Positions 1 to 13,909 of a stretch of 64,000 nucleotides of DNA are shown here, in pieces; the stretch's first letter is position 1, and every line of letters begins with the position of its first letter. Position numbers and translations under genes: made by a program. A model generated the notes under the pieces. The model did no database searches, was not told the DNA's origin, and was given only the letters and a program-made list of their open reading frames with translations. The stretch comes from Brassica napus (lineage: Eukaryota; Streptophyta; Magnoliopsida; Brassicales; Brassicaceae), in NCBI RefSeq assembly GCF_020379485.1, contig NC_063434.1:29521401-29585400 (forward strand). Reading direction: 5' to 3'.

Positions 1-3000
1 CAGTAAAATAGTGATTTTATAGTGGTTATCCCATCGATTTAGCGAATATTATGAAGTTTTACTAAATTAATTGATAAAAAAATTATAACAATTCCCATAT
101 ACCATGAAATAGAGCTTAAAATACCTTAATACAAATGTAGAATGTGGTTAGAAATTTTAAAACAACACTAAATATTATATGCTTAGAATATAAAACATTT
201 ACCAAAAACTCAATATTTTCGTAGGGGTTATGCATAGATTTTGACAAAATTTCAAAAAATATGAAAATATTGTTTTAATGCATAGTTGCATCCTGCACTA
301 ACATATGATGATGTTCAAAGAGGTTTGGAGCCTTTGTTGTCCCCGTTTTTCAGGAAAATAGTGATTTTATAGTGGTTATTCCATCGATTTAAGGAATATT
401 ATGAAGTTTTACTAAATTTATTGATAAAAAAATTATAAATATTCTCATATACCATGAGAAGGAGCATAAAATACTTTAATACAAATGTAGAATGTGGTTA
501 GAAATTTTAAAACAACACTAAAGATTATATGCTTAGAATTTAAAACTTTTACCAAAAACTCAATATTTTTGTAGGGGTTAACACAACGATTTTGACAAAA
601 TTTCAAAAAATATGACAATATTGTTTTAATGCATAGTTGCATCATGCACTAACATATGATGATGTTCAAAGAGGTTTGAAGCCTTTCTTGTCCCTGTTTT
701 TCAGGAAAATAGTGATTTTATAGTGGTTATTCCATCGATTTAAGGAATATTATGAAATTTTACTAAATTAATTGATAAAAAAATTATAAATATTCTCATA
801 TACCATTAAAAAGAGCATAAAATACCTTAATACAAATGTAGAATGTGGTTAGATGTTTTAAAACAACAGTAAAGATTATATGCTTAGAATATAAAACATT
901 TACCAAAAACTCAATATTTTTGTAGGGGTTGTTAACACATCGATTTTGACAAAATTTCAAAAAATATGACAATATTGTTTTAATGCATAGTTGCAGCATG
1001 CACTAACATATGATGATGTTCAAAGAGGTTTGGAGCCTTTGTTGTCCCTGTTTTTCAGGAAAATAGTGATTTTATAGTGGTTATTCCATCGATTTAAGGA
1101 ATATTATGAAGTTTTACTAAATTAATTGATAAAAAAAATTATAAATATTCTCATATACCATGAAAAAGAGCATAAAATACCTTAATACAAATGTTGAATG
1201 TTGTTAGAAATTTTAAAACAACACTAAAGATTATATGCTTAGAATATAAAACGTTTACCAAAAACTCAATATTTTTGTAGGGGTTAACACATCGATTTTG
1301 ACAAAATTTAAAAAAATATGACAATATTGTTTTAATGCATAGTTACATCCTGCACTAACATATGATGATGTTCAAAGAGGTTTGGAGCCTTTGTTGTCCT
1401 GTTTTTCAGGAAAATAGTGATTTTATAGTTGTTATTCCATCGATTTAAGGAATATTATGTAGTTTTACTAAATTAATTGATAAAAAAATTATAAATATTC
1501 TCATATACCATGAAAAAGAGCATAAAATACCTTAATACAAATGTAGAATGTGGTTAGAAATTTTAAAACAACACTAAAGATTATATGCTTAGAATATAAA
1601 ACATTTACCAAAAATTCAATATTTTTGTAGGTGTTAACACATCGATATTGAGAAAATTTAAAAAAATATTATAATATTTTTTTAATGCATAGTTACATCA
1701 TGCACTAATATATGAAAAAGGTCAAAGAGGTTTGTAGTCTTTGTTATTCCCGTTTTTCAGGAAAATAGTGATTTTATAGTGGTTATTCCATCGATTTAGG
1801 GAATATTATGAAGTTTTACTAAATTAACTGAAAAGAAAATTATAAAGATTCTCATATACCATAAAAAAAGAGCTTAAAATACCTTAATACAAATGTAGAA
1901 TGTGGTTAGAAATTTTAAAACAACACTAAAGATTATATGCTTAGTATATAAAACATTTACCAAAAACTCAATATTTTCGTAGGGGTTAACACATAGATTT
2001 TAACAAAATTTCAAAAAATATGGCAATATTGTTTTAATGCATAGTTGCATCCTGCACTAACATATGGTGATGTTCAAAGAGGTTTGGAGCCTTTGTCGTC
2101 CCCGTTTTTCAGGAAAATAATGATTTTATAGTTGTTATTCCATCGATTTAGGGAATATTATGAAGTTTTACTAAATTAATTGATAAAAAAATTATTAAGA
2201 TTCCCATATACCATGAAAAAGAGATTAAAATACATTAATACAATTGTAGAATGTGGTTAGAAATTTTAAAACACCAATAAAAGTTATATGCTTCGGTATA
2301 TAAAACATTTACTAAAAACTCAATATTTTCGTTAACATATAGATTTTGACAAAATTTCAAAAAATATGACAATATTGTTTTAATGCAAAGTTTCAACCTG
2401 TACTAACATATGATGACGTTCATAGGGGTTAGTAGTCTTTGTTGTCTCCGTTTTAAAAAAATAGTGATTTTATAGAGGTTATTCTATCGATTTAGGGAGT
2501 ATTATGAAGTTTTTCTATATTAATTGATAATTAATTATATTGATTCCGATATTCCATGAAAAGAGCTTAAAATACCTTAATAAATATGTTGAATGTGGTT
2601 AGAAATTTTAAAACAACACTAAATATTATATGCTTAGAATATAAAACATTTACCAAAAACTCAATTTTTTTGTAGGGGTTAACACATTGATTTTGAGAAA
2701 AATTAAAAAAAATATTATAATATTTTTTTAATGCATAGTTGCATCATGCACTAATATATGTTAACGGTCAAAGAGGTTTGTAGCCTTTGTTGTCCCCGTT
2801 TTTCAGGAAAATAGGGATTTTATAGTGGTATTCCATCGATTTAGGGAATATTATGAAGTTTTACTAAATTAACTGATAGAAAAATTTTAAAGATTCCCAT
2901 ATATCATGAAAAAGAGCTTAAAATACCTTAATACAAATGTAGAATGTGGTTAGAAATTTCAAAACAACACTAAAGATTATATGCTTAATATATAAAATAT

Positions 3001-3153
3001 TTACCAAAAACTCAATATTTTTGTAGGGGTTAACACATAGATTTTGACAAAATTTCAAAAAATATGACAATATTGTTTTAATGCATAGTTGCATCCTTCA
3101 CTAACATATGATGATGTTCAAAGAGGTTTGGAACCTTTGTTATCCCCGTTTTT
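1..3153. repeat. Higher-order repeat block A, 9 monomers
   Basis: The monomer at 1 (cagtaaaatagtg variant, with atcccatcgatttagcg) recurs at 3154 and 6993, which defines higher-order periods. Block A holds nine monomers. The window starts exactly at the diagnostic monomer, so the array probably continues to the left. Confidence 0.85.
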
Positions 3154-6100
3154 CAGTAAAATAGTGATTTTATAGTGGTTATCCCATCGATTTAGCGAAT
3201 ATTATGAAGTTTTACTAAATTAATTGATAAAAGAATTATAACAATTCCCATATACCATGAAATAGAGCTTAAAATACCTTAATACAAATGTAGAATGTGG
3301 TTAGAAATTTTAAAACAACACTAAATATTATATGCTTAGAATATAAAACATTTACCAAAAACTCAATATTTTCGTAGGGGTTATGCATAGATTTTGACAA
3401 AATTTCAAAAAATATGAAAATATTGTTTTAATGCATAGTTGCATCCTGCACTAACATATGATGATGTTCAAAGAGGTTTGGAGCCTTTGTTGTCCCCGTT
3501 TTTCAGGAAAATAGTGATTTTATAGTGGTTATTCCATCGATTTAAGGAATATTATGAAGTTTTACTAAATTTATTGATAAAAAAATTATAAATATTCTCA
3601 TATACCATGAGAAGGAGCATAAAATACTTTAATACAAATGTAGAATGTGGTTAGAAATTTTAAAACAACACTAAAGATTATATGCTTAGAATTTAAAACT
3701 TTACCAAAAACTCAATATTTTTGTAGGGGTTAACACAACGATTTTGACAAAATTTCAAAAAATATGACAATATTGTTTTAATGCATAGTTGCATCATGCA
3801 CTAACATATGATGATGTTCAAAGAGGTTTGAAGCCTTTCTTGTCCCTGTTTTTCAGGAAAATAGTGATTTTATAGTGGTTATTCCATCGATTTAAGGAAT
3901 ATTATGAAATTTTACTAAATTAATTGATAAAAAAATTATAAATATTCTCATATACCATTAAAAAGAGCATAAAATACCTTAATACAAATGTAGAATGTGG
4001 TTAGAAATTTTAAAACAACACTAAAGATTATATGCTTAGAATATAAAACATTTACCAAAAACTCAATATTTTTGTAGGGGTTAACACATCGATTTTGACA
4101 AAATTTCAAAAAATATGACAATATAGTTTTAATGCATAGTTACATCATGCACTAACATATGATGATGTTCAAAGAGGTTTGGAGCCTTTGTTGTCCTGTT
4201 TTTCAGGAAAATAGTGATTTTATAGTGGTTATTCCATCGATTTAAGGAATATTATGTAGTTTTACTAAATTAATTGATAAAAAATTTATAAATCTTCTCA
4301 AATACCATGAAAAAGAGCATAAAATACCTTAATACAAATGTATAATGTGGTTAGAAATTTTAAAACAACACTAAAGATTATATGCTTAGAATATAAAACA
4401 TTTACCAAAAACTCAATATTTTCGTAGGGGGTTAACACATAGATTTTGACAAAATTTCAAAAAATATGACAATATTGTTTTGATGCATAGTTGCATCATG
4501 CACTAACATATGATGATGTTCAAAGAGGTTTGGAGCCTTTGTTGTCCCTGTTTTTCAGGAAAATAGTGATGTTATAGTGGTTATTCCATCGATTTAAGGA
4601 ATATTATGAAGTTTTACTAAATTAATTGATAAAAAATTTATAAATATTCTCATATACCATGAAAAAGAGCATAAAATACCTTAATACAAATGTATAATGT
4701 GGTTAGAAATTTTAAAACAACACTAAAGATTATATGCTTAGTATATAAAACATTTACCAAAAACTCAATATTTTTGTAGGGGTTAACACATAGATTTTGA
4801 CAAAATTTCAAAAAATATGACAATATTGTTTTAATGCATAGTTGCATCCTGCAATAACATATGATAATGTGCAAAGAGGTTTGGAGCCTTTGTTGTCCCC
4901 GTTTTTCAGGAAAATAGTGATTTTATAGTGGTTATTCCATCGATTTAAGTAATATTATGAAGTTTTACTAAATTTATTGATAAAAAAAAATATAAATATT
5001 CTCATATACCATTAAAAAGAGCATAAAATACCTTAATACAAATGTAGAATGTGGTTAGAAATTTTAAAACAACACTAAAGATTATATGCTTAGAATATAA
5101 AACATTTACCAAAAACTCAATATTTTTGTAGGGGTTAACACATCGATTTTGACAAAATTTAAAAAAATATGACAATATTGTTTTAATGCATAGTTACATC
5201 CTGCACTAACATATGATGATGTTCAAAGAGGTTTGGAGCCTTTGTTGTCCTGTTTTTCAGGAAAATAGTGATTTTGTAGTTGTTATTCCATCGATTTAAG
5301 GAATATTATGTAGTTTTACTAAATTAATTGATAAAAAAATTATAAATATTCTCATATACCATGAAAAAGAGCATAAAATACCTTAATACAAATGTAGAAT
5401 GTGGTTAGAAATTTTAAAACAACACTAAAGATTATATGCTTAGAATATAAAACATTTACCAAAAATTCAATATTTTTGTAGGTGTTAACACATCGATATT
5501 GAGAAAATTTAAAAAAATATTATAATATTTTTTAATGCATAGTTACATCATGCACTAATATATGAAAAAGGTCAAAGAGGTTTGTAGTCTTTGTTATTCC
5601 CGTTTTTCAGGAAAATAGTGATTTTATAGTGGTTATTCCATCGATTTAGGGAATATTATGAAGTTTTACTAAATTAACTGAAAAGAAAATTATAAAGATT
5701 CTCATATACCATAAAAAAAGAGCTTAAAATACCTTAATACAAATGTAGAATGTGGTTAGAAATTTTAAAACAACACTAAAGATTATATGCTTAGTATATA
5801 AAACATTTACCAAAAACTCAATATTTTCGTAGGGGTTAACACATAGATTTTAACAAAATTTCAAAAAATATGGCAATATTGTTTTAATGCATAGTTGCAT
5901 CCTGCACTAACATATGGTGATGTTCAAAGAAGTTTGGAGCCTTTGTCGTCCCCGTTTTTCAGGAAAATAATGATTTTATAGTTGTTATTCCATCGATTTA
6001 GGGAATATTATGAAGTTTTACTAAATTAATTGATAAAAAAATTATTAAGATTCCCATATACCATGAAAAAGAGATTAAAATACATTAATACAATTGTAGA

Positions 6101-6992
6101 ATGTGGTTAGAAATTTTAAAACACCAATAAAAGTTATATGCTTCGGTATATAAAACATTTACTAAAAACTTAATATTTTCGTTAACATATAGATTTTGAC
6201 AAAATTTCAAAAAATATGACAATATTGTTTTAATGCAAAGTTTCAACCTGTACTAACATATGATGACGTTCATAGGGGTTAGTAGTCTTTGTTGTCTCCG
6301 TTTTAAAAAAATAGTGATTTTATAGAGGTTATTCTATCGATTTAGGGAGTATTATGAAGTTTTTCTATATTAATTGATAATAAATTATATTGATTCCGAT
6401 ATTCCATGAAAAGAGCTTAAAATACCTTAATAAATATGTAGAATGTGGTTAGAAATTTTAAAACAACACTAAATATTATATGCTTAGAATATAAAACATT
6501 TACCAAAAACTCAATTTTTTTGTAGGGGTTAACACATTGATTTTGAGAAAATATTATAATATTTTTTTAATGCATAGTTGCATCATGCACTAATATATGT
6601 TAACGGTCAAAGACGTTTGTAGCCTTTGTTGTCCCCGTTTTTCAGGAAAATAGGGATTTTATAGTGGTATTCCATCGATTTAGGGAATATTATGAAGTTT
6701 TACTAAATTAACTGATAGAAAAATTTTAAAGATTCCCATATATCATGAAAAAGAGCTTAAAATACCTTAATACAAATGTAGAATGTGGTTAGAAATTTCA
6801 AAACAACACTAAAGATTATATGCTTAATATATAAAATATTTACCAAAAACTCAATATTTTTGTAGGGGTTAACACATAGATTTTGACAAAATTTCAAAAA
6901 ATATGACAATATTGTTTTAATGCATAGTTGCATCCTTCACTAACATATGATGATGTTCAAAGAGGTTTGGAACCTTTGTTATCCCCGTTTTT
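3154..6992. repeat. Higher-order repeat block B, 11 monomers
   Basis: Same monomer order as block A but with two extra monomers between the third and fourth positions (around 3854-4908). Diagnostic monomers of A at 1407, 1758, 2110, 2455 and 2804 have clear partners here at 5258, 5608, 5960, 6305 and 6643, including shared short-unit variants and the same divergent ttttaaaaaaatagtg junction. Confidence 0.85.
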
Positions 6993-8290
6993 CAGTAAAA
7001 TAGTGATTTTATAGTGGTTATCCCATCGATTTAGCGAATATTATGAAGTTTTACTAAATTAATTGATATAAGAATTATAACAATTCCCATATACCATGAA
7101 ATAGAGCTTAAAATACCTTAATACAAATGTAGAATGTGGTGAGAAATTTTAAAACAACACTAAATATTATATGCTTAGAATATAAAACATTTACCAAAAA
7201 CTCAATATTTTCGTAGGGGTTATGCATAGATTTTGACAAAATTTCAAAAAATATGAAAATATTGTTTTAATGCATAGTTGCATCCTGCACTAACATATGA
7301 TGATGTTCAAAGAGGTTTGGAGCCTTTGTTGTCCCCGTTTTTCAGGAAAATAGTGATTTTATAGTGGTTATTCCATCGATTTAAGGAATATTATGAAGTT
7401 TTACTAAATTTATTGATAAAAAAATTATAAATATTCTCATATACCATGAGAAGGAGCATAAAATACTTTAATACAAATGTAGAATGTGGTTAGAAATTTT
7501 AAAACAACACTAAAGATTATATGCTTAGAATTTAAAACTTTTACCAAAAACTCAATATTTTTGTAGGGGTTAACACAACGATTTTGACAAAATTTCAAAA
7601 AATATGACAATATTGTTTTAATGCATAGTTGCATCATGCACTAACATATGATGATGTTCAAAGAGGTTTGAAGCCTTTCTTGTCCCTGTTTTTCAGGAAA
7701 ATAGTGATTTTATAGTGGTTATTCCATCGATTTAAGGAATATTATGAAATTTTACTAAATTAATTGATAAAAAAATTATAAATATTCTCATATACCATTA
7801 AAAAGAGCATAAAATACCTTAATACAAATGTAGAATGTGGTTAGATGTTTTAAAACAACAGTAAAGATTATATGCTTAGAATATAAAACATTTACCAAAA
7901 ACTCAATATTTTTGTAGGGGTTGTTAACACATCGATTTTGACAAAATTTCAAAAAATATGACAATATTGTTTTAATGCATAGTTGCAGCATGCACTAACA
8001 TATGATGATGTTCAAAGAGGTTTGGAGCCTTTGTTGTCCCTGTTTTTCAGGAAAATAGTGATTTTATAGTGGTTATTCCATCGATTTAAGGAATATTATG
8101 AAGTTTTACTAAATTAATTGATAAAAAAAATTATAAATATTCTCATATACCATGAAAAAGAGCATAAAATACCTTAATACAAATGTTGAATGTTGTTAGA
8201 AATTTTAAAACAACACTAAAGATTATATGCTTAGAATATAAAACATTTACCAAAAACTCAATATTTTTGTAGGGGTTAACACATCGATTT
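6993..8290. repeat. Partial third higher-order copy, matching block A
   Basis: This stretch follows block A (1-1290) almost base for base, including private variants absent from block B: the ggggttgttaacac insertion and the tagatgttttaaaacaacagtaaag variant (830-935 versus 7840-7935). Near 8290 it switches inside one monomer from the unit-4 type to the unit-5 type, skipping one unit length. That is what unequal crossing-over between monomers would leave. Confidence 0.8.
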
Positions 8291-9441
8291 TGAGAAAATT
8301 TAAAAAAATATTATAATATTTTTTAAATGCATAGTTGCATCATGCACTAATATATGAAAAAGGTCAAAGAGGTTTGTAGCCTTTGTTATCCCCGTTTTTC
8401 AGGAAAATAGTGATTTTATAATGGTTATTCCATCGATTTAGGGAATACTATGAAGTTTTACTAAATTAACTAAAAAATAAATTATAAAGATTCTCATATA
8501 CCATGAAAAAGAGCTTAAAATATCTTAATACAAATGTAGAATGTGATTTGAAATTTTAAAACAACACTAAAGATTATATGCTTAGTATATAAAACATTTA
8601 CCAAAAACTCAATATTTTCGTAGGGGTTAACACATAGATTTTGACAAAATTTCAAAAAATATAAAAATATTGTTTTAATGCATAGTTGTATCCTGCACTA
8701 ACATATGATGATATTCAAAGAGGTTTGAAGCCTTTGTTGTCCTCGTTTTTCAGGAAAATAATGATTTTATAGTTGTTATTTCATCGATTTAGGGAATATT
8801 TTGAAGTTTTACTAAATTAATTGATAAAAAAATTATAAATATTCTCATATACCATGAAAAAGAGCATAAAATACCTTAATACAAATGTAGAATGTGGTTA
8901 GAAATTTTAAAACAACACTAAAGATTATATGCTTAGAATTTAAAACATTTACCAAAAACTCAATATTTTCGTAGGGGTTAACACATAGATTTTGACAAAA
9001 TTTTCAAAAAATCTGACAACATTGTTTTAATGCATAGTCACTAACATATGATGACGTTCAAAGAGGTTTGTAGCCTTTGTTGTCTCCGTTTTTAAAGAAA
9101 ATAGTGATTTTATAGTGGTTATTCCATCGATTTAGGGAGTATTATGAAGTTTTATTAAATTAATTGATAAAAAATTATAACGATTCCCATATACCATAAA
9201 AAGAGCTTAAAATACCCTAATACAAATGTAGAATGTGATTAGAAATTTTAAAACAACACTAAAGATTATATGCTTAGTATATAAAACATTTACCAAAAAC
9301 TCAATATTTTCGTAGGGGTTAACACATAGATTTTGACAAAATTTCAAAAAATATGACAATATTGTTTAATACATAGTTGCATCATGCACTAACATGTGAT
9401 GATGTGCAAAGAGGTTTGGAGCCTTCGTTGTCCCTGTTTTT

Positions 9442-9695
9442 CAGGAAAATTGTGATTTTATAGTGGTTAATCCATCGATTTAGAGAGTATTATGAAGTTT
9501 TACTAAATTAATTGATAAAAAAATTATAACAATTCTCATATACCATGAAAAAGAGCTTAAAATACCTTAATACAAATGTAGAATGTGGTTAGAAATTTTA
9601 AAATAACACTAAAGATTATATGCTTAGAATATAAAATATTTACCAGAAACTCAATATTTTCGTAGAGAGTTTGTAGCCTTTGTTGTCTCTTTTTT
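9442..9695. repeat. Internally deleted satellite monomer (254 bp)
   Basis: This unit lacks about 97 bp of the monomer. Sequence jumps from the tcaatattttcgtag segment straight to agagtttgtagcc, removing the segment with the gcatagttgcat motif. Monomers from here to 10270 are also more diverged, as expected at an array edge. Confidence 0.8.
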
Positions 9696-10270
9696 AAAGA
9701 AAATAGTGATTTTATAGTGGTTATTCCATCGATTTAGGGAATATAAAGTTTTACTAAATTAATTGATAAAAAAATTATAATGATTCCTATATACCATGAA
9801 AAGGAGCTTAAAATACATTAATACAAATATAGAATATGGTTATAAATTTTAAAACAACACTAAAGATTATAGGCGTATATAAAGTATTTACCAAAAACTC
9901 AATATTTTCATAGGGGTTGTTAACACATAGATTTTGAGAAATTTTTAAAAAATACGAGAATATTGTTTTAATGCATAGTTGTATGTTGCACTAACATATG
10001 ATGATGTTCAAAGAGGTTTGGAACCTTTGTTGTCTTCGTTTTTCAAGATAATAGTGATTTTATTGTGGTTTTTTCATCGATTTAGAGAGTATTATGAAGT
10101 TTTACTAAATTAATTGATAAAAAAAATTATAATGATTTCCATATACCATAAAAAAAGAACTTAAATACATTAATAGAAATGTAAAATGTTGTTAGAAATT
10201 TTAAAACAATACTAAAGATTATAGACTTCATTATATAAAACATTTAACAAAAACTCACTATTTTCACAGT

Positions 10271-10684
10271 TCGTTCCTCGTATGTTTGTTTACTGCAAGG
10301 AAGGAGCCACTAATCCTACTTTTCTCTACTTAGCCTTTGGCTTGAAGGAGATCAAGTGTTGAATTATTTTTCTCATTATTTTTCCTCTTCAGAGCTACAA
10401 TATTTTTGAATGGATAAATATTGAGAGATCATACTACTTATAGATTTTACGACTTAATGCAACTTCTTTTAGTGTTAGAAGACTACACTTTTATGAAATT
10501 TCTCACAAACACAATTCTCAGAGAGTAAATGTGAGTAGATCATTTAAAAATTTAAGTTCTGCTTTTATCAGAAGAAAAAGAAGATGAACACAACTAAAAT
10601 GTATTTCGATAAAAGATTCACGAAAATATGAAAATATCCAAATCCGAATGTAAAACTAGTTGAAAGATACAAGGCAAAGAGAGA
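10271..10684. other. Junction between satellite and gene island
   Basis: Unique sequence between the decayed satellite edge and the RPT5A stop codon. The part next to 10685 must contain the RPT5A 3' UTR and polyadenylation region (the gene reads leftwards). I see no other gene or recognisable element here. Confidence 0.6.
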
Positions 10685-12758
<2,074 letters not shown>

Positions 12759-12984
12759 GTCGGTAGCCTAATCGGAGAGAGACAGAGATCGCCGGGAAGA
12801 AGAGAGGAGAGCGACTGTGAGAGCAAAAGGGGAGAGAAGACGAGAAAATAAATATTTACATTTTATTTAGGAAAACTTGTCCCCAAAGAAATGAATATGG
12901 CTAAAACTTCTGAAAGAAACAGAGTCTTTCATACCTTCTCTAATACGGCGCCGTTTAATAGTTTTATCTTTCCCTGTTTTTTTT

Positions 12985-13349
12985 TTTTTTTAAATCAAGA
13001 GTTTCATTCATAATCTCCGGAGTTATACCTCACATTTTTCACAAAGGTATTTCACCCATCAGAAACTATCAAATTGCATGAAAAGACAGTAAAATTCAGA
13101 TATTACAAGCTGTAAAATAAGCTAGAGAGAATCGGAAAACATTCTCAAGAGCCCTTAAAAATAAATAGAAAACCACAAAGAGAGAGGGTTAGAAGTCTAT
13201 TCTTGAGGCAAATGAGAAACATATAATAAAGAAGCAATCACAAAGTGCAGCAGCGAGGGAGAGAACAGAGATGTGGAGGTAAGTTCTGAGCAGCTTTCAG
13301 TCCGGTAGATACATTTAACAGTTGTATCAACCACGGCCTCGACCTCCAA
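12985..13349 (-). pseudogene. 5'-truncated processed retrocopy: coding tail, 3' UTR and poly(A)
   Basis: On the minus strand the segment begins with codons for VGGRGRG followed by a stop (13329-13327). A UTR-like stretch with no intron follows, ending in a run of about 15 A. It is flanked by a matching 11-bp duplication (ctgtttttttt at 12974-12984 and 13350-13360). A poly(A) tail plus a target duplication beginning with A on the inserted strand is the signature of L1-machinery retroposition of an mRNA. An RGG-type ending occurs in several RNA-binding proteins, so the parent cannot be named from seven residues. Confidence 0.7.
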
Positions 13350-13564
13350 CTGTTTTTTTTCAACAAGATACTAGTTTAGTTTAACCACAATCAAATATTG
13401 TGTAACCAAGACAATAGTAAATAATTTTATTGGGAGAGCCATTATTGATTGTATATCCCATGGAAAGGATGAATCATGTTAAGATTTGAGGGAAATGTAC
13501 CTAAGGTATTCCACCCAAATACAAATTTGTTGTCTTTGAATGTTGTGTCTGATCATTCAACAAT

Positions 13565-13636
13565 TCCGATGTCGTCCAGCGGTTAGGATATCTGGCTTTC
13601 ACCCAGGAGACCCGGGTTCGATTCCCGGCATCGGAG
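13565..13636 (+). tRNA. tRNA-Glu (anticodon UUC)
   Basis: Seventy-two bases fold as a cloverleaf. Acceptor stem TCCGATG pairs with CATCGGA, followed by discriminator G. The anticodon loop reads CTTTCAC (anticodon TTC) and the T arm is GGGTTCGATTCCC. The A box (GTCCAGCGGTTAGG) and B box (GGTTCGATTCC) internal Pol III promoters are intact. No intron. It lies between RPT5A and CPA and is read in the opposite direction to both. Confidence 0.97.
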
Positions 13637-13637
13637 C

Positions 13638-13643
13638 TTTTTT
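13638..13643 (+). terminator. Pol III terminator of tRNA-Glu
   Basis: A run of six T begins two bases after the mature tRNA end, the normal RNA polymerase III stop signal. Confidence 0.9.
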
Positions 13644-13909
13644 GCACTTTTCTAAAATCCAAATATTTATCAGCACTTGTGTGTGTGATGGCTTTAGGAA
13701 CTAAGTGAACTAAATTATTGGCAAACGGCTTTTTTTCCAATGATTCAACACTTGCATGCGGTTTGTACATTACATTACTTCAAAGGAAGGAAGAAATACA
13801 CTCGCACCAGAAACAGTAAGGATTATACTTAACTTACATTATGGAATGGAAACACAGAAACTTGGTAACAAAATGGAAACAGAGGAGGCTGAGATTTGAT
13901 AATTTAGTC

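Larger units (their letters stand above)
1..10270. repeat. AT-rich satellite array, about 30 monomers of ~351 bp
   Basis: A recurring phrase (caggaaaatagtgatttta) marks monomer starts at 1, 351, 702, 1056, 1407, 1758, 2110, 2455, 2804, 3154, 3504, 3854, 4204, 4556, 4908, 5258, 5608, 5960, 6305, 6643, 6993, 7343, 7694, 8048, 8400, 8751, 9094, 9442, 9696 and 10044, so most units are 345-354 bp. Units are strongly AT-rich with A-tracts, and no gene interrupts them. The last unit decays near 10270. Open frames of 60-75 codons inside are the same monomer read again, not genes. Length and composition fit a plant heterochromatic satellite (pericentromeric, knob or subtelomeric). I do not recognise it as the ~176-bp Brassica centromere satellite, and I cannot name the family. 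Confidence 0.97.

Noticed and set aside
445..7991. Repeated 60-75 codon minus-strand frames (LCIKTILSYFLKFCQ type)
   Set aside because: They are the same satellite monomer read in one frame several times; the periodicity explains them and neighbouring monomers break the frame.
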